A stretch of 64,000 nt of DNA. Source: Melanocharis versteri. Taxonomy: Eukaryota; Chordata; Aves; Passeriformes; Melanocharitidae. The DNA is taken from positions 289,655 through 353,654 of the forward strand of contig VZTG01002339.1 of assembly GCA_013397845.1 (NCBI GenBank), written 5' to 3'. Positions 1 through 13,689 of this stretch are shown one piece after another (within the stretch, counting starts at the first letter, position 1; each line of letters starts with the position of its first letter). The notes beneath the pieces were generated by a model, which saw nothing but the letters and a program-made list of their open reading frames with translations, was not told where the DNA came from and did no database searches. Both the position numbers and the translations under genes were made by a program.

Positions 1-45
1 CAGGGTAACAAATGATCATTTTTTATTGTAGGTTTACTACCTATT

Positions 46-470
46 TGCCCTGGTTCCAGCCAGGACAGGGTTGACCTTTTGCAGTAGTTGGGAGGAAACA
101 TGGCTAGGACAGGCATACCAACTCATGTCAATGCCAGGGTCGGGGAAATCAACTCTCTTCCAAGGAGAAGAGGTTCCTTCTGGCCAAGAAAACATGGTAC
201 GGGAAGATGTCTGGTACTGTTTATTGTCACTGGCTCTGCAGTGAACATTTTTGCATACGAATCACTCTCTCTTTTGTACACTTTTGTTATTAATATTTTT
301 GCTGTTACTGTTTGTTTTCTTATCTCATTGCTATTTCCAGTGAATTGCTCTTATCTCAATCCGTGATCTTTGCCCTTTGTTCCTCCAGTTGGAGGGGGAG
401 AGGGCGATTGGAGCATGTTTTTTTTCAGTGGGAGTACTAAACTGGAGAATCCCATTCCTAAACCACGACA
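46..470 (+). mobile_element. Solo LTR, avian ERVL-type endogenous retrovirus
   Basis: The element begins TGCCCTGGTTCCAGCCAGGA and ends with AACCACGACA, so it has the TG...CA termini of a retroviral LTR. The 5' part (Gly/Pro-type 'ttccagccagga-agggtt' text), the 'gctcttatctcaat' block near 340-360 and the G-rich 3' third resemble the ERVL-class LTRs common in bird genomes; this is recognition from memory, not a search. It is flanked by CTATT (41-45) and CTGTT (471-475), a 5-bp target-site duplication with one mismatch, the length expected for this class. No internal gag/pol sequence adjoins it, so it is a solo LTR left by recombination. A 92-codon ORF at 88-366 lies inside it and is not a gene. 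Confidence 0.75.
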
Positions 471-3400
471 CTGTTAGAAGTTTCATGTCAAACTAGTGTA
501 AATAGATGATCACAGAAGTCTCATTTCAACCAATCTCTTTGCTGATGGCCTCAGTAAACCTTCCAAAATCCTCATAACTATAGAGAATACAAAATCCTTT
601 TCCCTGATGGTGTTTTTTCCAGATAAACACATTTGTACATTTGTACATGACACACATTTGGGGAAAACAAGCCTCAGACAATAGATTTAATCCCTTAGTC
701 TCTCTGGGCTTCAAACTTCATTCACCACAAAACAATTGGAAGAAAGGCCAGTCAATCTGCTAAGGGGAAATGTCCAGCTCCCCAGCAACTGAAGGACTGG
801 TAGATGAGAAAGAAATGTGCACGTTTGGGAAAGAGAGTGGATAAGAAGATTTTGCATTCCTAATGGTTTTCATATAGAGCTAGAAATGCACAAGCAGGAA
901 ACCATGTCTGCCTTATTACATAACAGCAAGATGCTGGCAGTCCTTTGTGGTTTAAGTTCTCCTTTCACACACCCAGACTGTAAAATCCTACATGGCAATA
1001 CATTGCTCTCCCACCTTTCTATAGGATTAAATGTGGTAAAATTGAGCATTAGACCCTTTCAAAATTTTCATTTCAAAGTGCTTTAAATGAGAGATGAATT
1101 AGACCATCTGGCTTAGGGAATTCAAATTACTTCCCACTCGCATTTGGTATTTAACTATAATTAGACCAATCTATCTGAAACTTTTCACTAGACAAACAAA
1201 AATGCCATTACACCCTTGGCCTGCATTTCTGTCCTTGCACATCATGATGCAGTCCTAAAAGTACAGAGCTTTTGTTCCCTTGTCATCGATAGAATATTTT
1301 CACTTGCAGAAGTTGGAAATATGGAATAAAAAATATTTTATAAGACTGCTATCGGCTCCAGAGTAGGATCAAACTTCCCATTCGATGCAACTTCATCTCC
1401 CTGCAGAAGAGCAGCCTGGGGGATAAAAAACCCACTGCACTCTGTTAGGTGTTGGCAGCTGAGGGTGACTGTAGCACTGACCTACAGCTGAAAGGACACT
1501 CGCTGCCCAGGGACTCCAGAAGTGGCATGTGGTAACAAATGTGGATCCCACATGTTAATCTCCATTTTTAATTTGATTTCACAGCACAGCCATCTTGTCA
1601 CAGCAAGAATGAATATAAATCTGCCTGTAATAGATATTCATTGCTTCTCTGTATATATATTCTACACACCACATAGAGTCATTTGCCAGTCGCTCTATAA
1701 CAGGGAATTTCTAAATTAACTGAGAAAGAGTGATTCTATGTTAAGCTCTTTTTAGGCCACTTAACTTTTTTTTATACCAATTCAGGTGTAAAAATGTGAG
1801 AACTTGCTAATTATTATGTGTTTAGGGGATTAGCTAGGCTTCTTTTTCTTACATTTGACAGGCAAATCAGCTTTGCGATGCTGTGAAGTCTTCAGTGATA
1901 AAATGTTCCTCTGCATGTTGTCTTTTTTTTTTCTTTTTCTGTAAAGCAAACAAAAGTCTCCTACACCTGTTAAGGGCATTTTTTTCAGGATGGTAAATGG
2001 ATTTAGAAACTTGCTTTCCTGTCATTCCAATGTTAACTCCTCAAGATACTGTGGGGGAGACTGAGGTTCAAGATTAGCACTAAAAAGTATCTAAGGTGAA
2101 AGAACATGACCTTAGAGGAAACACAATCTGCATTACTTAGATTACAAGCAATTTATTAAACACATCCCTCAATATTTAGATAATAAGATAAGAATAACTT
2201 TTACTCAGGACATTTTTCTGTTCTTTCTCAGACAAAAATATTATTTAGCAGACAACGAGGAATTATTTTCAAACTGTGTAAAGACTTCTGTTTTGCTTCT
2301 GACCCACAAAAATTTGTAGAGAATAGGCCAAAAAAATCTGGTATCCCATCAATCATCCTTTTCCATGGAAATAGTACAAAAAGAGTTTCTTTTATCCTTA
2401 AGCTCCCACATCACATTGTAACTACTCACTTAATCAGAGGTCTTGCAGCATGTTGCCAGTCCCAGTCCCTGCTGTCACTAAAAGATATGTCTTTTTGTGC
2501 CATAAGTGTGAAGTTACTCAAATCCTGATTCTCTTTACTGCTCAGCCACAATAACCTTTCTTTCCAGACAGCTATCATACAATAAATATTTAAGCTACCT
2601 TATAAAGACAGACAGCAGAAAAAAAATCACTCTAAGATTTCTCTAGTGGTTTCACTTGTACTGGCTAAAAAACTGCTATTGAGACCCCTTGTGTGAAAGA
2701 AATGGGGAGAGGATTGCTTTCTCCTGTGACTGGGCTTACTAGTGACATTTGCTTTAATATTTCTGGGTGAAATCCAAATTACTTTTGCAAGTAGTCCAAT
2801 GAAACTATGGCTGTTCCTGAATGGTGAAACTACATGAAGCTTTTAATCCCAGATTTCTTTTAAAGTCAGATTGGTAGTGAAATAAATCAAGTAGCAGGAG
2901 AAAGAAACTGATTACTAAAGCCATTAGCAGGCAGGATGCATAGATGCAGAACAATGACATGGAAAACTTTGCAGTAACTTGCACCAATATGGAAATGGTA
3001 AAATCCCACAACTCTTTTTTACTAAAAGAAGAAAAAGCCAGATCAACGAAAAGTACCAATCGAGTAAAAATCATGAATTAGAATAAAGTTTTGTTGAACA
3101 GCAGTGATCCGTGGCCTGTAGTAACGCTTGACAAGTAGAACAGTTTGCTCATATTCTTGAGTTAAAAATAATAAATGGCATGTGCTATACAGCACAGTCC
3201 CTTTTTTGGGAGAGGGAAGTATTGTGAATGTGTTCATACCAACTTCTGGCCTATCAATTCAAACTCCTTTCTACACATCTCATCTCCCCCCTGTATCCTG
3301 TCTCCACCAAAACTCCCTTCTCCAGAGAAAAGCAATAAAAAAAAATTCTCTGGAATTCACCAATGGCCAGCAGAAACTCTCATCAAATAGGAACATGTGT

Positions 3401-3632
3401 CTGCTTTACGTATAAAACATTTGGTTACTCTGGTCTGTATCACATCAACACATGGATGGCTCAGAAGGAGCTTGGCTCCATTTCAGTAAGTGGTACTTAA
3501 ATAATGAGGGCATTAAATAATGCACACTCTTTTCCAACACTCTGTAACAGGAAACAGGTGAGGAAGAAGGGTTGACATGTACTAAAGATCAGTGATGAAG
3601 AGTGAATAGAAAATGTTTTTCTTGTTTCAATT

Positions 3633-3786
3633 TCACAGAATCAAAGAATGGCTGAGGTTGGAAGGGACCTCTGGACATCACCTTGCCCAACCTTCTGTTC
3701 AAACAGGATCACCTTGAACAGGTCACCCAGGACCATGTCCAGGTGGCTTTTGAATGCCCCCAGGGATAAAGATTCTAACACTCCTC
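3633..3786 (-). mobile_element. CR1 LINE fragment (3' end), minus orientation
   Basis: The plus strand reads as the reverse complement of a CR1 3' terminus: 'cacagaatcaaagaatgg' (the inverted ATTCTRTG-type end) followed by 'ggttggaagggacctctgg' and the 'ccaggaccatgtccaggtggc' block. The element is therefore on the minus strand, with its 3' end at about 3633. It is a 5'-truncated copy of roughly 150 bp, and the ORF at 3648-3830 is a by-product of it. Confidence 0.85.
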
Positions 3787-4982
3787 TACGTTCATTTCAG
3801 AAAAAATTATGTTCACCAGAAAAATTATGAAGCAGTCTTTAAAATGATGCAAAAAGGAAAATAAATTTTGTTTTGGTTTTCTTTTTTTAATTTCTAATAA
3901 AGACTAAACCTAAAATTTTTGCCAGAAAGTTCTGTTGTGTTTTTAAATTGTTTTTAGGGTCAAGATTGCTGATGGTCAAGATTTTAACAAGATTAGTGGT
4001 CTATATGATCAGGAGAAGAACTTAAATACAAATAGAACATTGATAGGTTTTTCCAAGTTATTGCATAGCACACATTTAATATTTAATATACGTACACTTG
4101 TGCAGTACTTTGCACATTTTAAAAGCAAAATGGGAAATTATGTAATTAAATTTACCAAAATCTGGAACATATGCTATATATTAAAAACTTTAATTCCTGC
4201 AGTTATTTCTTTTTACTTAACTCTTTGTTTAGAAACAAGTCCTTCCTGTTTGTGTATTGCAATGGAGGATTTATGATCATTCTTCTCTAAGGAGAAATTA
4301 AAATTTATCTTCTGTGTAGCAAATGCACGCATGTAACATTCCATTTGTTCTGTCATCCAGTGTTCATCCAAGAGTAGTAACTACCACAGCTTTTCTGAAA
4401 TCAACTCTTCATAGGATGAATTCCATTCTGAAGAAATAACCATAGCAATACCCATGTCCACTCAAAATTTTCATTAAACACTGCCTTCACAGATAGCATT
4501 AATCATAGCCCTGGCCCTAACCTTGCAATATCAAATAAAATGAAAATCTTTTAATTATATTGAAAAGTTTCAGACTTTACCCTCAAAAATAAAGATGATA
4601 AATTTTGGTGTCCCAGAGGCTGCACATTAAAAATACCTAAATCTGCAAAGTGCAGGAAGACACTTAGTGACAATTTTGTGGACTGACACTATCTTTCTAA
4701 ATATCTACATGCCAAATCACTAATTTCTGGTGGACTACTAAGAAAGGACAAATCCTAAGAACAAGCTAGTGTAAAACATCACCGCTACCATGTGAAACAC
4801 CTTTGGCCACCACTCTTCAAGCCAACAAGTAAATGCAGAAAGGAAAGACACATGATCAGGGAAAAAAGCCCAAACAAGCATGTTTAAAGGAAATTTAAAA
4901 ATTATTTCATAGGTAGAGTTCTGTATCAAAGAAAACAGCTTCCTAAAAATGCATATAAAAGAGCACACCTGAAGGCAGTACT

Positions 4983-5022
4983 AATCCTTCTTCTCTTCCA
5001 TGAATCCTTCTTCTCTTCCATG
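4983..5022. repeat. Perfect 20-bp tandem duplication
   Basis: The unit AATCCTTCTTCTCTTCCATG occurs twice in a row (4983-5002 and 5003-5022) without mismatch, followed by the start of a third copy (aat). It looks like a recent local duplication in non-coding DNA. Confidence 0.95.
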
Positions 5023-5934
5023 AATAGACACATTTGGTCTTACAAATAACTCTCCAAAGAAAATAAGAAGCCTAAAAGGGCTAAATAAAAACAATTAACT
5101 CTGAAACTTTAGGGAAAGGTCTGTCTCCTTTCTCTGCAACATCCCTGTGGGGACACAAATGGGATTTGACCCTAGCTGAACTTGGCCTTGTCCCTAAATA
5201 CACACTGTGCACACTGAGGAAATACACTTAATCTGAAATGGGCAAATGCCAAACGAGAAAATTCTGAGGACTGACTCTGAGATGAAAGAATTTTGGCAGC
5301 TCTTAAAAAATTTTAGGTCTGGAAAATATATGAGAAGGTTTCCAGGTGAGATTTGCAGCCTTTCCAAGTGTTAGCAATGTTCACAATAAATTTTAGTTAG
5401 TTACAACGCTGCCAGCACAGTCACTATGGCATTTTACAACTTCCATTATGGGATTTGGCAGGTGGTGGCAAGTGCAGTTTTAAATTAAACTAAAGTAACT
5501 ATGAGATACAGGTTTTGGATGTATACATTTCACCCTCTTGGAAAAAAAAAAAGAGGGAGAAAGAAAATATTAAAAAATCTCTTAAAACTGCCTTAGTTAA
5601 AAAGGCATGAATTACTTTTTACCCAGTAATAAAAATGTAATTAAATAAATGAGTTTCAAATAATTTGAAATTAGCACTTCACCAGGATTGACATAAAAAT
5701 CTAAGTTCTAATAGGAGTGCAGCATTAAATAATTTCTCATGAAAAAATAAAATTACTTTTGAATTGCTATAAAGGTCTTTTTCTTCACAACTATTTTAGA
5801 GTAAATTATCAATGACTCCTTTATGCCAGTCAAATGCCATTAATGTCAAAAACCTTGGTGAAAGAAAGCTTACTATTTTTATATCCATTTTTTTTGAATA
5901 CTGCTGGATGAGATCGTTAAGTAGGATAAACCAA

Positions 5935-6178
5935 GCAATAGGACAAGAGGCAACGGGCAGAACCTGAACATGAGGAAGAGCAACTTTACTGTGTGGGTGA
6001 CTGGGCACCAGAACAGGTTGCCCAGAGAGGTGGTGGAGTCTCCCTCACTGGAGATATTCAAGAACCATCTGGACCCAATCCTGTGCCTTGTGCTCTGGGA
6101 TGACCCTGCTTGAGCAGGGAGGTGGGACCAGGTGAGCACTGTGGTCCCTTCCAACCTGACCCATTCTGGGATTCTACG
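5935..6178 (+). mobile_element. CR1 LINE fragment (3' end), plus orientation
   Basis: The segment contains the end of the CR1 reverse-transcriptase ORF and the 3'UTR in sense direction. Markers are 'aacaggttgcccagagaggt', 'gagatattcaagaac', 'tgcttgagcaggg' and 'gtcccttccaacctgacc', ending with 'attctgggattctacg', the degenerate octamer repeat that terminates CR1. It is 5'-truncated and carries no functional ORF. Confidence 0.85.
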
Positions 6179-8339
6179 TAATTCTGTTACACAGAATACC
6201 TATTCCAGCCAATAGGTCACGTAATATTATTTCTCCTGAGTATCCAGATGTGGGTTTCCCAGTCCTATTTGACAAGCGAAGGATAGTAAGCCCCTCAGGA
6301 GCACTTGCCTACCACTAAGTTTCCCTTTGAAGAATTTACAGTGAAAGTCAGCAATGGCAAGACACACGACCTGATTATTTGGACTTTTATAAAGAATTTG
6401 ACAAATTTCCACTGGATAAGCCTCCTTTCAAGGAACATTCCAAAGAAACAAGTGTGACAGCAAAGAAAAGGTAGTATAAGAGGGAAAATAATAGTGTGAA
6501 ATTTTTTGAGTCAATTGCTAATTCCCAAGGAATATGAAGTAGGCCATCTCCTGCTGCACAAATCATATGTGAAGAATCTTCTGCTTAAAGAGATCTATTG
6601 AACATATGAAATACTGAGACCAAGAGCAACCTTGGAGCCTCCTGACTGCTGCAGTAATTCCTAGATGAGTGGAATTATTTAGTGACAAAAAGGATAAAAT
6701 AAAGGTGTAGAACAGATGTAGGTGCATGGAGAATTGATTTGTGCAGCAGACAGCTATTAGCTGTGATGAGTTTCAATAGGTAATAGCTTAAGAGAGTAGA
6801 AGAACAATGATCAGGCTCTTCACAATGAAAAAGAAATCTCGCCACTAAAATCACATTTAAAAATGTAAATAAGATATTACAGTTTAGCCAAGTAAGAAGA
6901 TGTACAATTGAAAGTCATACCCGCTCTTTTTGTAGTCAAGGCCAATTCTTCAGAGCATGTGTTGAACACTTCGTGAACCAGCTAAGAAGATACCACCTGA
7001 AGGCAAACTTGTAGGAAGGGAAGGATGTGTTTAAAAAGTTCCGGTTTGGTTCTTTTCAACAGCTTCAATAAGGAAAGTCAGGATCTACCATATGCTTTCA
7101 TAGTTTGAAAAAGGACTAGAAGTCACTTTCTGGAACAGTGAATGAATAAATCTGAGCAATGCCTAGAAGCCTATCTATAGGCATTAATTTTGTGAAGAAA
7201 AAGGCAGTCTTATAGACGTCATTAATAGTTGTTGATATTTTTGCGTAGGTATGTGTGTGGTCCATGTGCTGACCTGAATCTATTTTAGGGAAGAAATGAC
7301 AGCAGCTTCTCTGGAAACAGTATCTGGTCTGGTAAAATTGAGAGGAAAGGGCTCAGATTACCACTACAAATAAACCATACCCCAAAGAACATGTTGTTGT
7401 AGGGGACTAAGAGAAACAGTAACTATTATCATAACTACTAATAATTTACATCAGTTCCCCTCTACTTTTTGCCATGTAGTGTCTGCTAGACAGCACTGCA
7501 ACATACCTTTACTAAATCACAGCTGTGTGATGGTCTTCCGTGGGGCAAAGGCAAAGCTCAGCGGACATCGGTTCCTTTGGTTCAACGCATCACAACCAGA
7601 TGCTCTGGTATTCTTATACTGAGTTGATGGTTATCTTCTGTGGCATGTGAAATTGGTCCTACAGAACTCAAGGGAATGGAAGAAATGATACTGCAGCATA
7701 TCAGCATACAGATTAAACACTTAAAAAAATTAATTCACATGTTGAGAGTTAGGAATTGCAATCCCTGTCTTAAAAGAGAGTGACCGGAATTTCTTCCCGT
7801 GAGAAAAATGTAGCTTTGGCAATTTACAGATGTTTGCTCCATGAGGTGCTGTAATCCCAGAAGCGTTTAAATTAAATGTTGGCTACAGATTGATGCAGAT
7901 GAAGATCACAAAGAGCTGTTAGTTAAAGTAAGGAGGAGTAAGAGCGCTGTGAAGCTTTTTCACCCTCAACATGTTGCTCTTTTCCACAATTCTGTGGGTA
8001 GTTTGGTATTTTTTGCACCTCTGCCTTGTTTTCTTCTCCTGTTTACAATATTATTTTTTTTGGTTGTTTGTTTTTTTAACAAAAGCTGGACCAAGAACAC
8101 TTTAGAAAAATTAGAAACAAACCTCACAAGCACAATATTTATTTCTTTTTGAGATAGATAAAATGGTAGGGAAAAGCAGCTGGCTATTTTGGGCCGGTAA
8201 AACAAGGAGAAATGAAAAGTTGACACACCTGACAGAGCAAATACCTTCTGCGAAGACGTACAGAGACCAGAGAGGCCACTGTTGTGGGACTATCCAGTCT
8301 GTATAACCTCACTATGCCAAAAGAGAAACAATTCTTCCC

Positions 8340-8600
8340 TTTCTTCCACCACGCTTGGGCAAGCACGAGCAGCAGCACTACCACAAAGCCCTGCAGCAGG
8401 CACATGCAGCTCCCCTTCAGCAAACACAGCCTGTGTACAGCCGAGCCCTCTGGAGCCAGGTCGCAGCACAGCCGAGCCATCAGGGAGGGCAGCACAGACA
8501 TGAGCTGCGCCAGGCAGCAGAGGTTTCCAAAACCCTGCCCTGCTCATGACAGCACCGTTCACCCAAAGGATTCGGGGGCTGAACAGCGAGGTTCCTGCTT
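8340..8600. other. Isolated GC-richer block of unknown nature
   Basis: This ~260-bp stretch is clearly richer in G and C than its AT-rich surroundings, with many CAG/CAGC and GCC words and several CpGs. It carries overlapping open frames on both strands (for example 8284-8688 plus, 8184-8501 and 8290-8640 minus), which is what GC-rich sequence with few stop codons produces by chance. No domain, splice pattern or repeat family was recognised. It could be a regulatory element, a non-coding exon or an old repeat. Confidence 0.4.
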
Positions 8601-9666
8601 GCACGGAGAAAGAAAAACATCTATCTCTGTACAGCAGCAAATAATAAGAATTTTGTGTGATTTCGTTCCTACTGTTGAAGATTATTAGGCCTTTCTTTTC
8701 CCCACTGTTATGTAATGGTATTCAAGAAGCAGTGGAGTGGGAGACAATTTAAAACAAACTGAACTCTAATTAACAGTAACAGACGTGTTACAGATTTGAA
8801 AAGGGAAAAAAAGAGAGCTTCTTTCACTCACTTTCTCATTATAATTGAAACCTAAGTATGACCAGACAACAGCTAACCAGGCAGCTAGAGCTTATGGTGA
8901 AAGTCAGATCTATGAATCATAGGAGTGAATGGTAAATTAGGGGATCTACTCATTACCTCTTTGGCCTTAAGATATTCCTTGCGTCAACACTGATGTTTTT
9001 TATCTTTACAAAACTGATACAGGAAGTTTACTTAGAAGGCAATACTTTTTCTGCCATTATTGCTGATTCAAACGAAAGTAACTATGCAGAGAGATAAAAT
9101 AGTAACACCATTTTCACTACATGAAAATCAAACAATCTTAATGGACAAGAGATACAACTGTCTATGGTATTATTCCACTTTTATTTCAGAATCCGAGTAA
9201 ATTACCATTTATATAAACAAAAACTCTGGGCAATTCCTTGTACTGAGTCAAACAAGCATTTGTAATGGATATACTAAAGTACATCTGGACAAACACCTGC
9301 TATAAAACTACTTCTGAGGAACGACTTAATGTGTCAGTAATGTCCTCAGCTTCTGGGCTGCTTAATGGTGCAATTCCTACAGATGCCACTGTGGGAACTG
9401 AACTCATGTCAGCACTTACGTGCAATTTCTGATGTGAAGATATGCTAGAAGGCTACATAGCCTAATAAAAACGTGTGTGGTAAAATTATGAGGGGAAAGA
9501 GCAACATGAGCAATGAACTTAGAATCCTCAAACTTTTTTATTCAGTGACAGGGTCAGTCAGCTCCTCAGATACATAGATGCTGTCCCAATGCTGTCACAT
9601 TCTAATGTTTCTCCTGCCTTCCTTTCCTTAGAACTTGCCTTACTTTCAGCATTACTACGTTGGGCG

Positions 9667-9706
9667 TTTTTTGTTTGTTTGTTTTTTTTGTTTGTTTTTG
9701 TTTTTA
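9667..9706 (+). repeat. GTTT-rich simple repeat
   Basis: A run of GTTT units interrupted by longer T tracts. It is a low-complexity sequence with no further assignment. Confidence 0.85.
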
Positions 9707-11145
9707 ACTAGGAATTGTCCTCTCATGAGCAAAGATTATATTCAGGTACATTATATTTAGGTATATCTTCAAGGCATAAATTAAAACTATGGGTAGGTTT
9801 TCCTTACAAAATTATTAAGAGTCTTATCTAAATCATGCATTTTAAGCTGCTGTGCCTTCAAAAGAGCCTCCTTTCTATATCCTAGAGTTCTTACTGCTGA
9901 AGGTAATAGTCCTGCTCAACATTTGATTTCCTTTTTTCATTGGAAACTAGTCTATGTTTCCAAACACATGGGGGAATTGAGGGAAACAAGTTCACTTGCA
10001 CATGAAGAAACACAGACTGGCACCATCTCCTTGTGCAGTGCCATTTCACATTGTGCATACTCTGAGTTACACTAACCTATAAACTTGTGACGTCCATTGG
10101 GTCACAATTAATCACACGATGGCACAGCACAGAGACACTGGCTTTGCACAAATCTTCATGCTAAGCAAACACGAAAACTTCCCAACACAAAATAAATACA
10201 TAAACTTCCCTATAGACACATTTGTTTTGTTCAGGTAGCTGCCGCAGGTGTTACAGCAATAAGAATTCTTAAGCCAATTTTAATCGTCTCATACTCAATA
10301 CTAAAATGTTTGCCTCCTATGAACCAAACATGGTTTTCACAGTAATTTTTTACTTTCAGCAAATTGGCTTGGGTTTTACTGGTGACATCTGTAAAACCAT
10401 CTCTAGGTTTTGTTTACTTCAATAATGAATGCTTACACTAAAAAAAACAAATAAAAACTTCACCCAACAGATTTTGAATTAAAGCATGTTTCAGTTCCTT
10501 AACACTAATGCAGCACAATGGAATTAATGTGCATAAATAAAATTTACTATGGAAGTATAATAAAACTGAACAAGTTCTGAAGAAGTTTTGCATAATGCAC
10601 AAAACCAATCAAATCTGAATTACAGTGTACTTTCAAAGAACTGTATTATTCTTAAATAAGGAAAAAGAATCATGGCATTATGACTGTAAAACTGGATTCT
10701 TCCTATACATTGCTATTGCCAGGTGTTTTTTAAAACAAGAGAAAAACTCAGTAATCTTTGCTAGCTATCAAACAAAATCAACATGTTTTAATTATCAATA
10801 CTCTCTCCTGACACCCCAGTCTTGAGAAATCTTGTGACCCTGTAGCCCCCCCCAGGCACATGGAAATCAGAAGCATTACATTTACAGTAGGAGATCCAAC
10901 TTCCTCTTCTTCACAGACACCGAAGTCCAGCAGACAATCTCACTGAAACCTGTCAGTATGTAAGTCTGTGAACTAAATAAACTAGAAAAAGGGAATTTGA
11001 GAGTCTTCCCAAAAATGTGTATCCGACATCAATGGCAAGACCTATAGAGCAGACCCTTAGTGCCTTGTGCTGGGTACAGCCAGCTCTTTCAAAACTACAC
11101 TTGCCTTGTGAGCAGAATAATGAACCAGGTTGGAACAATATGTAC

Positions 11146-11168
11146 TATTATTATTATTATTATTATTA
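11146..11168 (+). repeat. ATT trinucleotide microsatellite
   Basis: An uninterrupted run of about eight ATT/TTA units, a simple-sequence repeat in the intergenic region. Confidence 0.9.
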
Positions 11169-13689
11169 AGTTCAGCAGGCTGCTGAATGCTCCATGAGTT
11201 TACAAAACAGCTATGAATGTCATGGGCAGAGAGGGTGAACAGGTGACCTCTCTGTCCACCTTGATTTTAACTAATAAATTTCAACCACCTTGGTAAAAAT
11301 GGCTACAGGCATGAGCACCAGTTTTGTGCATATCCCTGTCTGAAGTTTTAATCAAATTTTTCTGTGGAGTTCTGTGGAAAGCTGATGAAAAGATGCAAAA
11401 GGTCTTGAATTATTACTAACACTATGGAGATTCTTTTTAAAAATAGGCACACATATTTCACTTGTAAAACTCACCTTCAAGGGGACACATACTGTGCAGA
11501 AGTCTCTTTTTCAGGATTTGATGCAATTAGCATCTGAAACACAACAAAAAATTCAAGTGGAGCTGTCGTCTTTTAGGCTAGGCAACTCTTGTTTCCCATT
11601 CTTGCTCTGGTTCCTTAACTTCAGAGTAATTTCTACTGCCATTTAACTGGATGAATTAACAAATTAGCACTCATCCTGCACAGCAAGTACAGAGACACTG
11701 TGTTACCAGAAATCCACTTGTGACAAAAGGTTTAATTCAGCATGTCCAGCATTGTATTTGCCTTTAGGAGGTTGCTGAGTTTTTTAAACCTTGTTTTAAT
11801 TACTCACCCAGTGGTACCTGGCTAAGTTAGAGATTCTTCCAATCCATGGTATTCTTCTTCACGTTAATACCAATCGCTCTTCACACAGGAACTTGCTGAC
11901 AAACTATTTTATTGTCCACTGACCTAGCTGAAATGAAATTGTGAATGATTTGCAACTAATGTATTTAAATTAGTTGAAAAAGGAATAAAAATAATTACAG
12001 TATTTCAAACAAATTTGTGCTTCCACGGCTTTATTTAAATCCAGTTCTCAAAAGTTTTTAGTAATTAAAAGCATATTCACTGCTTTCACAAAGAATCTGT
12101 AAATACAAATACTTTTTCATTTCCTGTGAAGCATAAAATTAATCCACATCCTGATAAACTTTTATTATTCTACCTCGGCCGTGGAACTTTTAATAAGAAT
12201 AAAGGAAATCCAGTTCTTGTCCATGTGCACAACGCAGGCAAAAATTTTCTTGCTGTCAATATGGTCCATCTTCCTCAGTCTTGTACAATAATCCAATTTT
12301 CATATAAGCAAACTAATGACATTAATTCATTTTCTTCTAAACGAAGCATATCTGTGCCTTGATCCAAAATACTCCTTTTGAAGACTATGTAATATTTTAT
12401 TGCATTGAGCTTGGTATTCCCTACTTCTCAATGAAACTGAGAACTGTAATTCCACACATTCTCAGAAGACCACAAGGATTAATCACTGTGTGTGAAAATC
12501 CCCAAATTTATATCACTATCTTTGCATATCTATAAATACATGTGCAGAACTGTAAGATCAAAAGAAAACAACAAATGACAGCAACACTGTAAAAATAGTC
12601 AAGGGCTCTCAACTGCTTTCTGCATGACTGTAGTCATGAGCATAGACATCTGTGCAAATTTTTGCATTTTATGGAAAGCAGGAAAAAGCTTCTGAATGGT
12701 TTAGGTATTTAGTACATTTATATTATCAGCCTTTGCCTTTATTTATTCCAGCTGCACCTGATTTCCTGCATTTCTTCAATGCAGGAAAGAAGTGCACAGT
12801 GAAGTAGTTTCCGGTTCACTTGGTACCATGAAAGGTAAGCAACACCACAGTATTAATCCACAGACAGTTACCTAGCTTTTAAAAAACAAAAGGATGTTTT
12901 CAAAGGAAGACTTACAGTGTATCAACGTCTTCTCTGGCTTTTCCTCAGGAATACGTAACAATCTGAGTTTTGTTGTTGCTGTTATAGTTTTGGAGCACAA
13001 AAATTACCCAAAATTATCCATATTCCCCACTGTCACTGTTCTTTAGTGAATTTAACTATTTTGACTTACTCCCGAATTTATGCTAAGTAGCTTTAATACT
13101 CAGGGACTAAAATGCATGCATACTCCCTCCTCTTTCAGTTCAGTAGGGAATTTTCAGGGAAGAAAGAATATAAACTTCTTTCATGCTCTTCTGTGTGACA
13201 GTTGTTTCCAGAAAGGTCTTCATACTGTAGTCCCTTTAGACAAAACACATTATGAATTCTCTTTAATTCTCCTAATATCACAAGTTTTATTGAAATGAAT
13301 TTATAGTTTGTTATCTAATGACTACTTATCACATCAAAAAACCTCCCCACAACAGTACTTACTGAATCAGCCAATAATGACAACACTTCTTCTTTAGCTT
13401 CTTTATTTAAAATCAGTTTATATATCAGTGAATTTCAGTCATAAGAAACTGTTATCTGACAAAATCCCACTATCGGAATGGTAAACTCTTAACTATTTTT
13501 ATTTAAGAAAATAACACAACTATGTCCCATAAATTATGACAGAGCTTGAAAAGAACTCTCTCTCTTTCTTTACTATGTAATGAAGACAATGCCATAAAAG
13601 TACATAACAAAGCTATAGAAAAATCAGGGAAATTACAGAAAACCAGAGGCTCCCTATGGATTTTGCCCTATTCAAATATTCTTTAATGG

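Larger units (their letters stand above)
471..13689. other. Intergenic region downstream of SPOCK3
   Basis: No protein-coding gene can be supported in this AT-rich stretch. All open frames are short (at most 134 codons), lack recognisable domains and often overlap ORFs on the opposite strand. It contains two CR1 fragments (about 3633-3786 and 5935-6178), a perfect 20-bp tandem duplication at 4983-5022, a GTTT-rich run near 9667-9706, an ATT run at 11146-11168 and one GC-richer block at about 8340-8600. In mammals the gene downstream of SPOCK3 is TLL1; no TLL1 exon was recognised here. Confidence 0.6.

Noticed and set aside
88..366. 92-codon ORF near the window start
   Set aside because: It lies wholly inside the ERVL-type LTR, which does not code for protein.
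8184..8688. Several overlapping ORFs of 73-134 codons on both strands
   Set aside because: They come from a GC-richer block with few stop codons. None has a recognisable domain or splice context.
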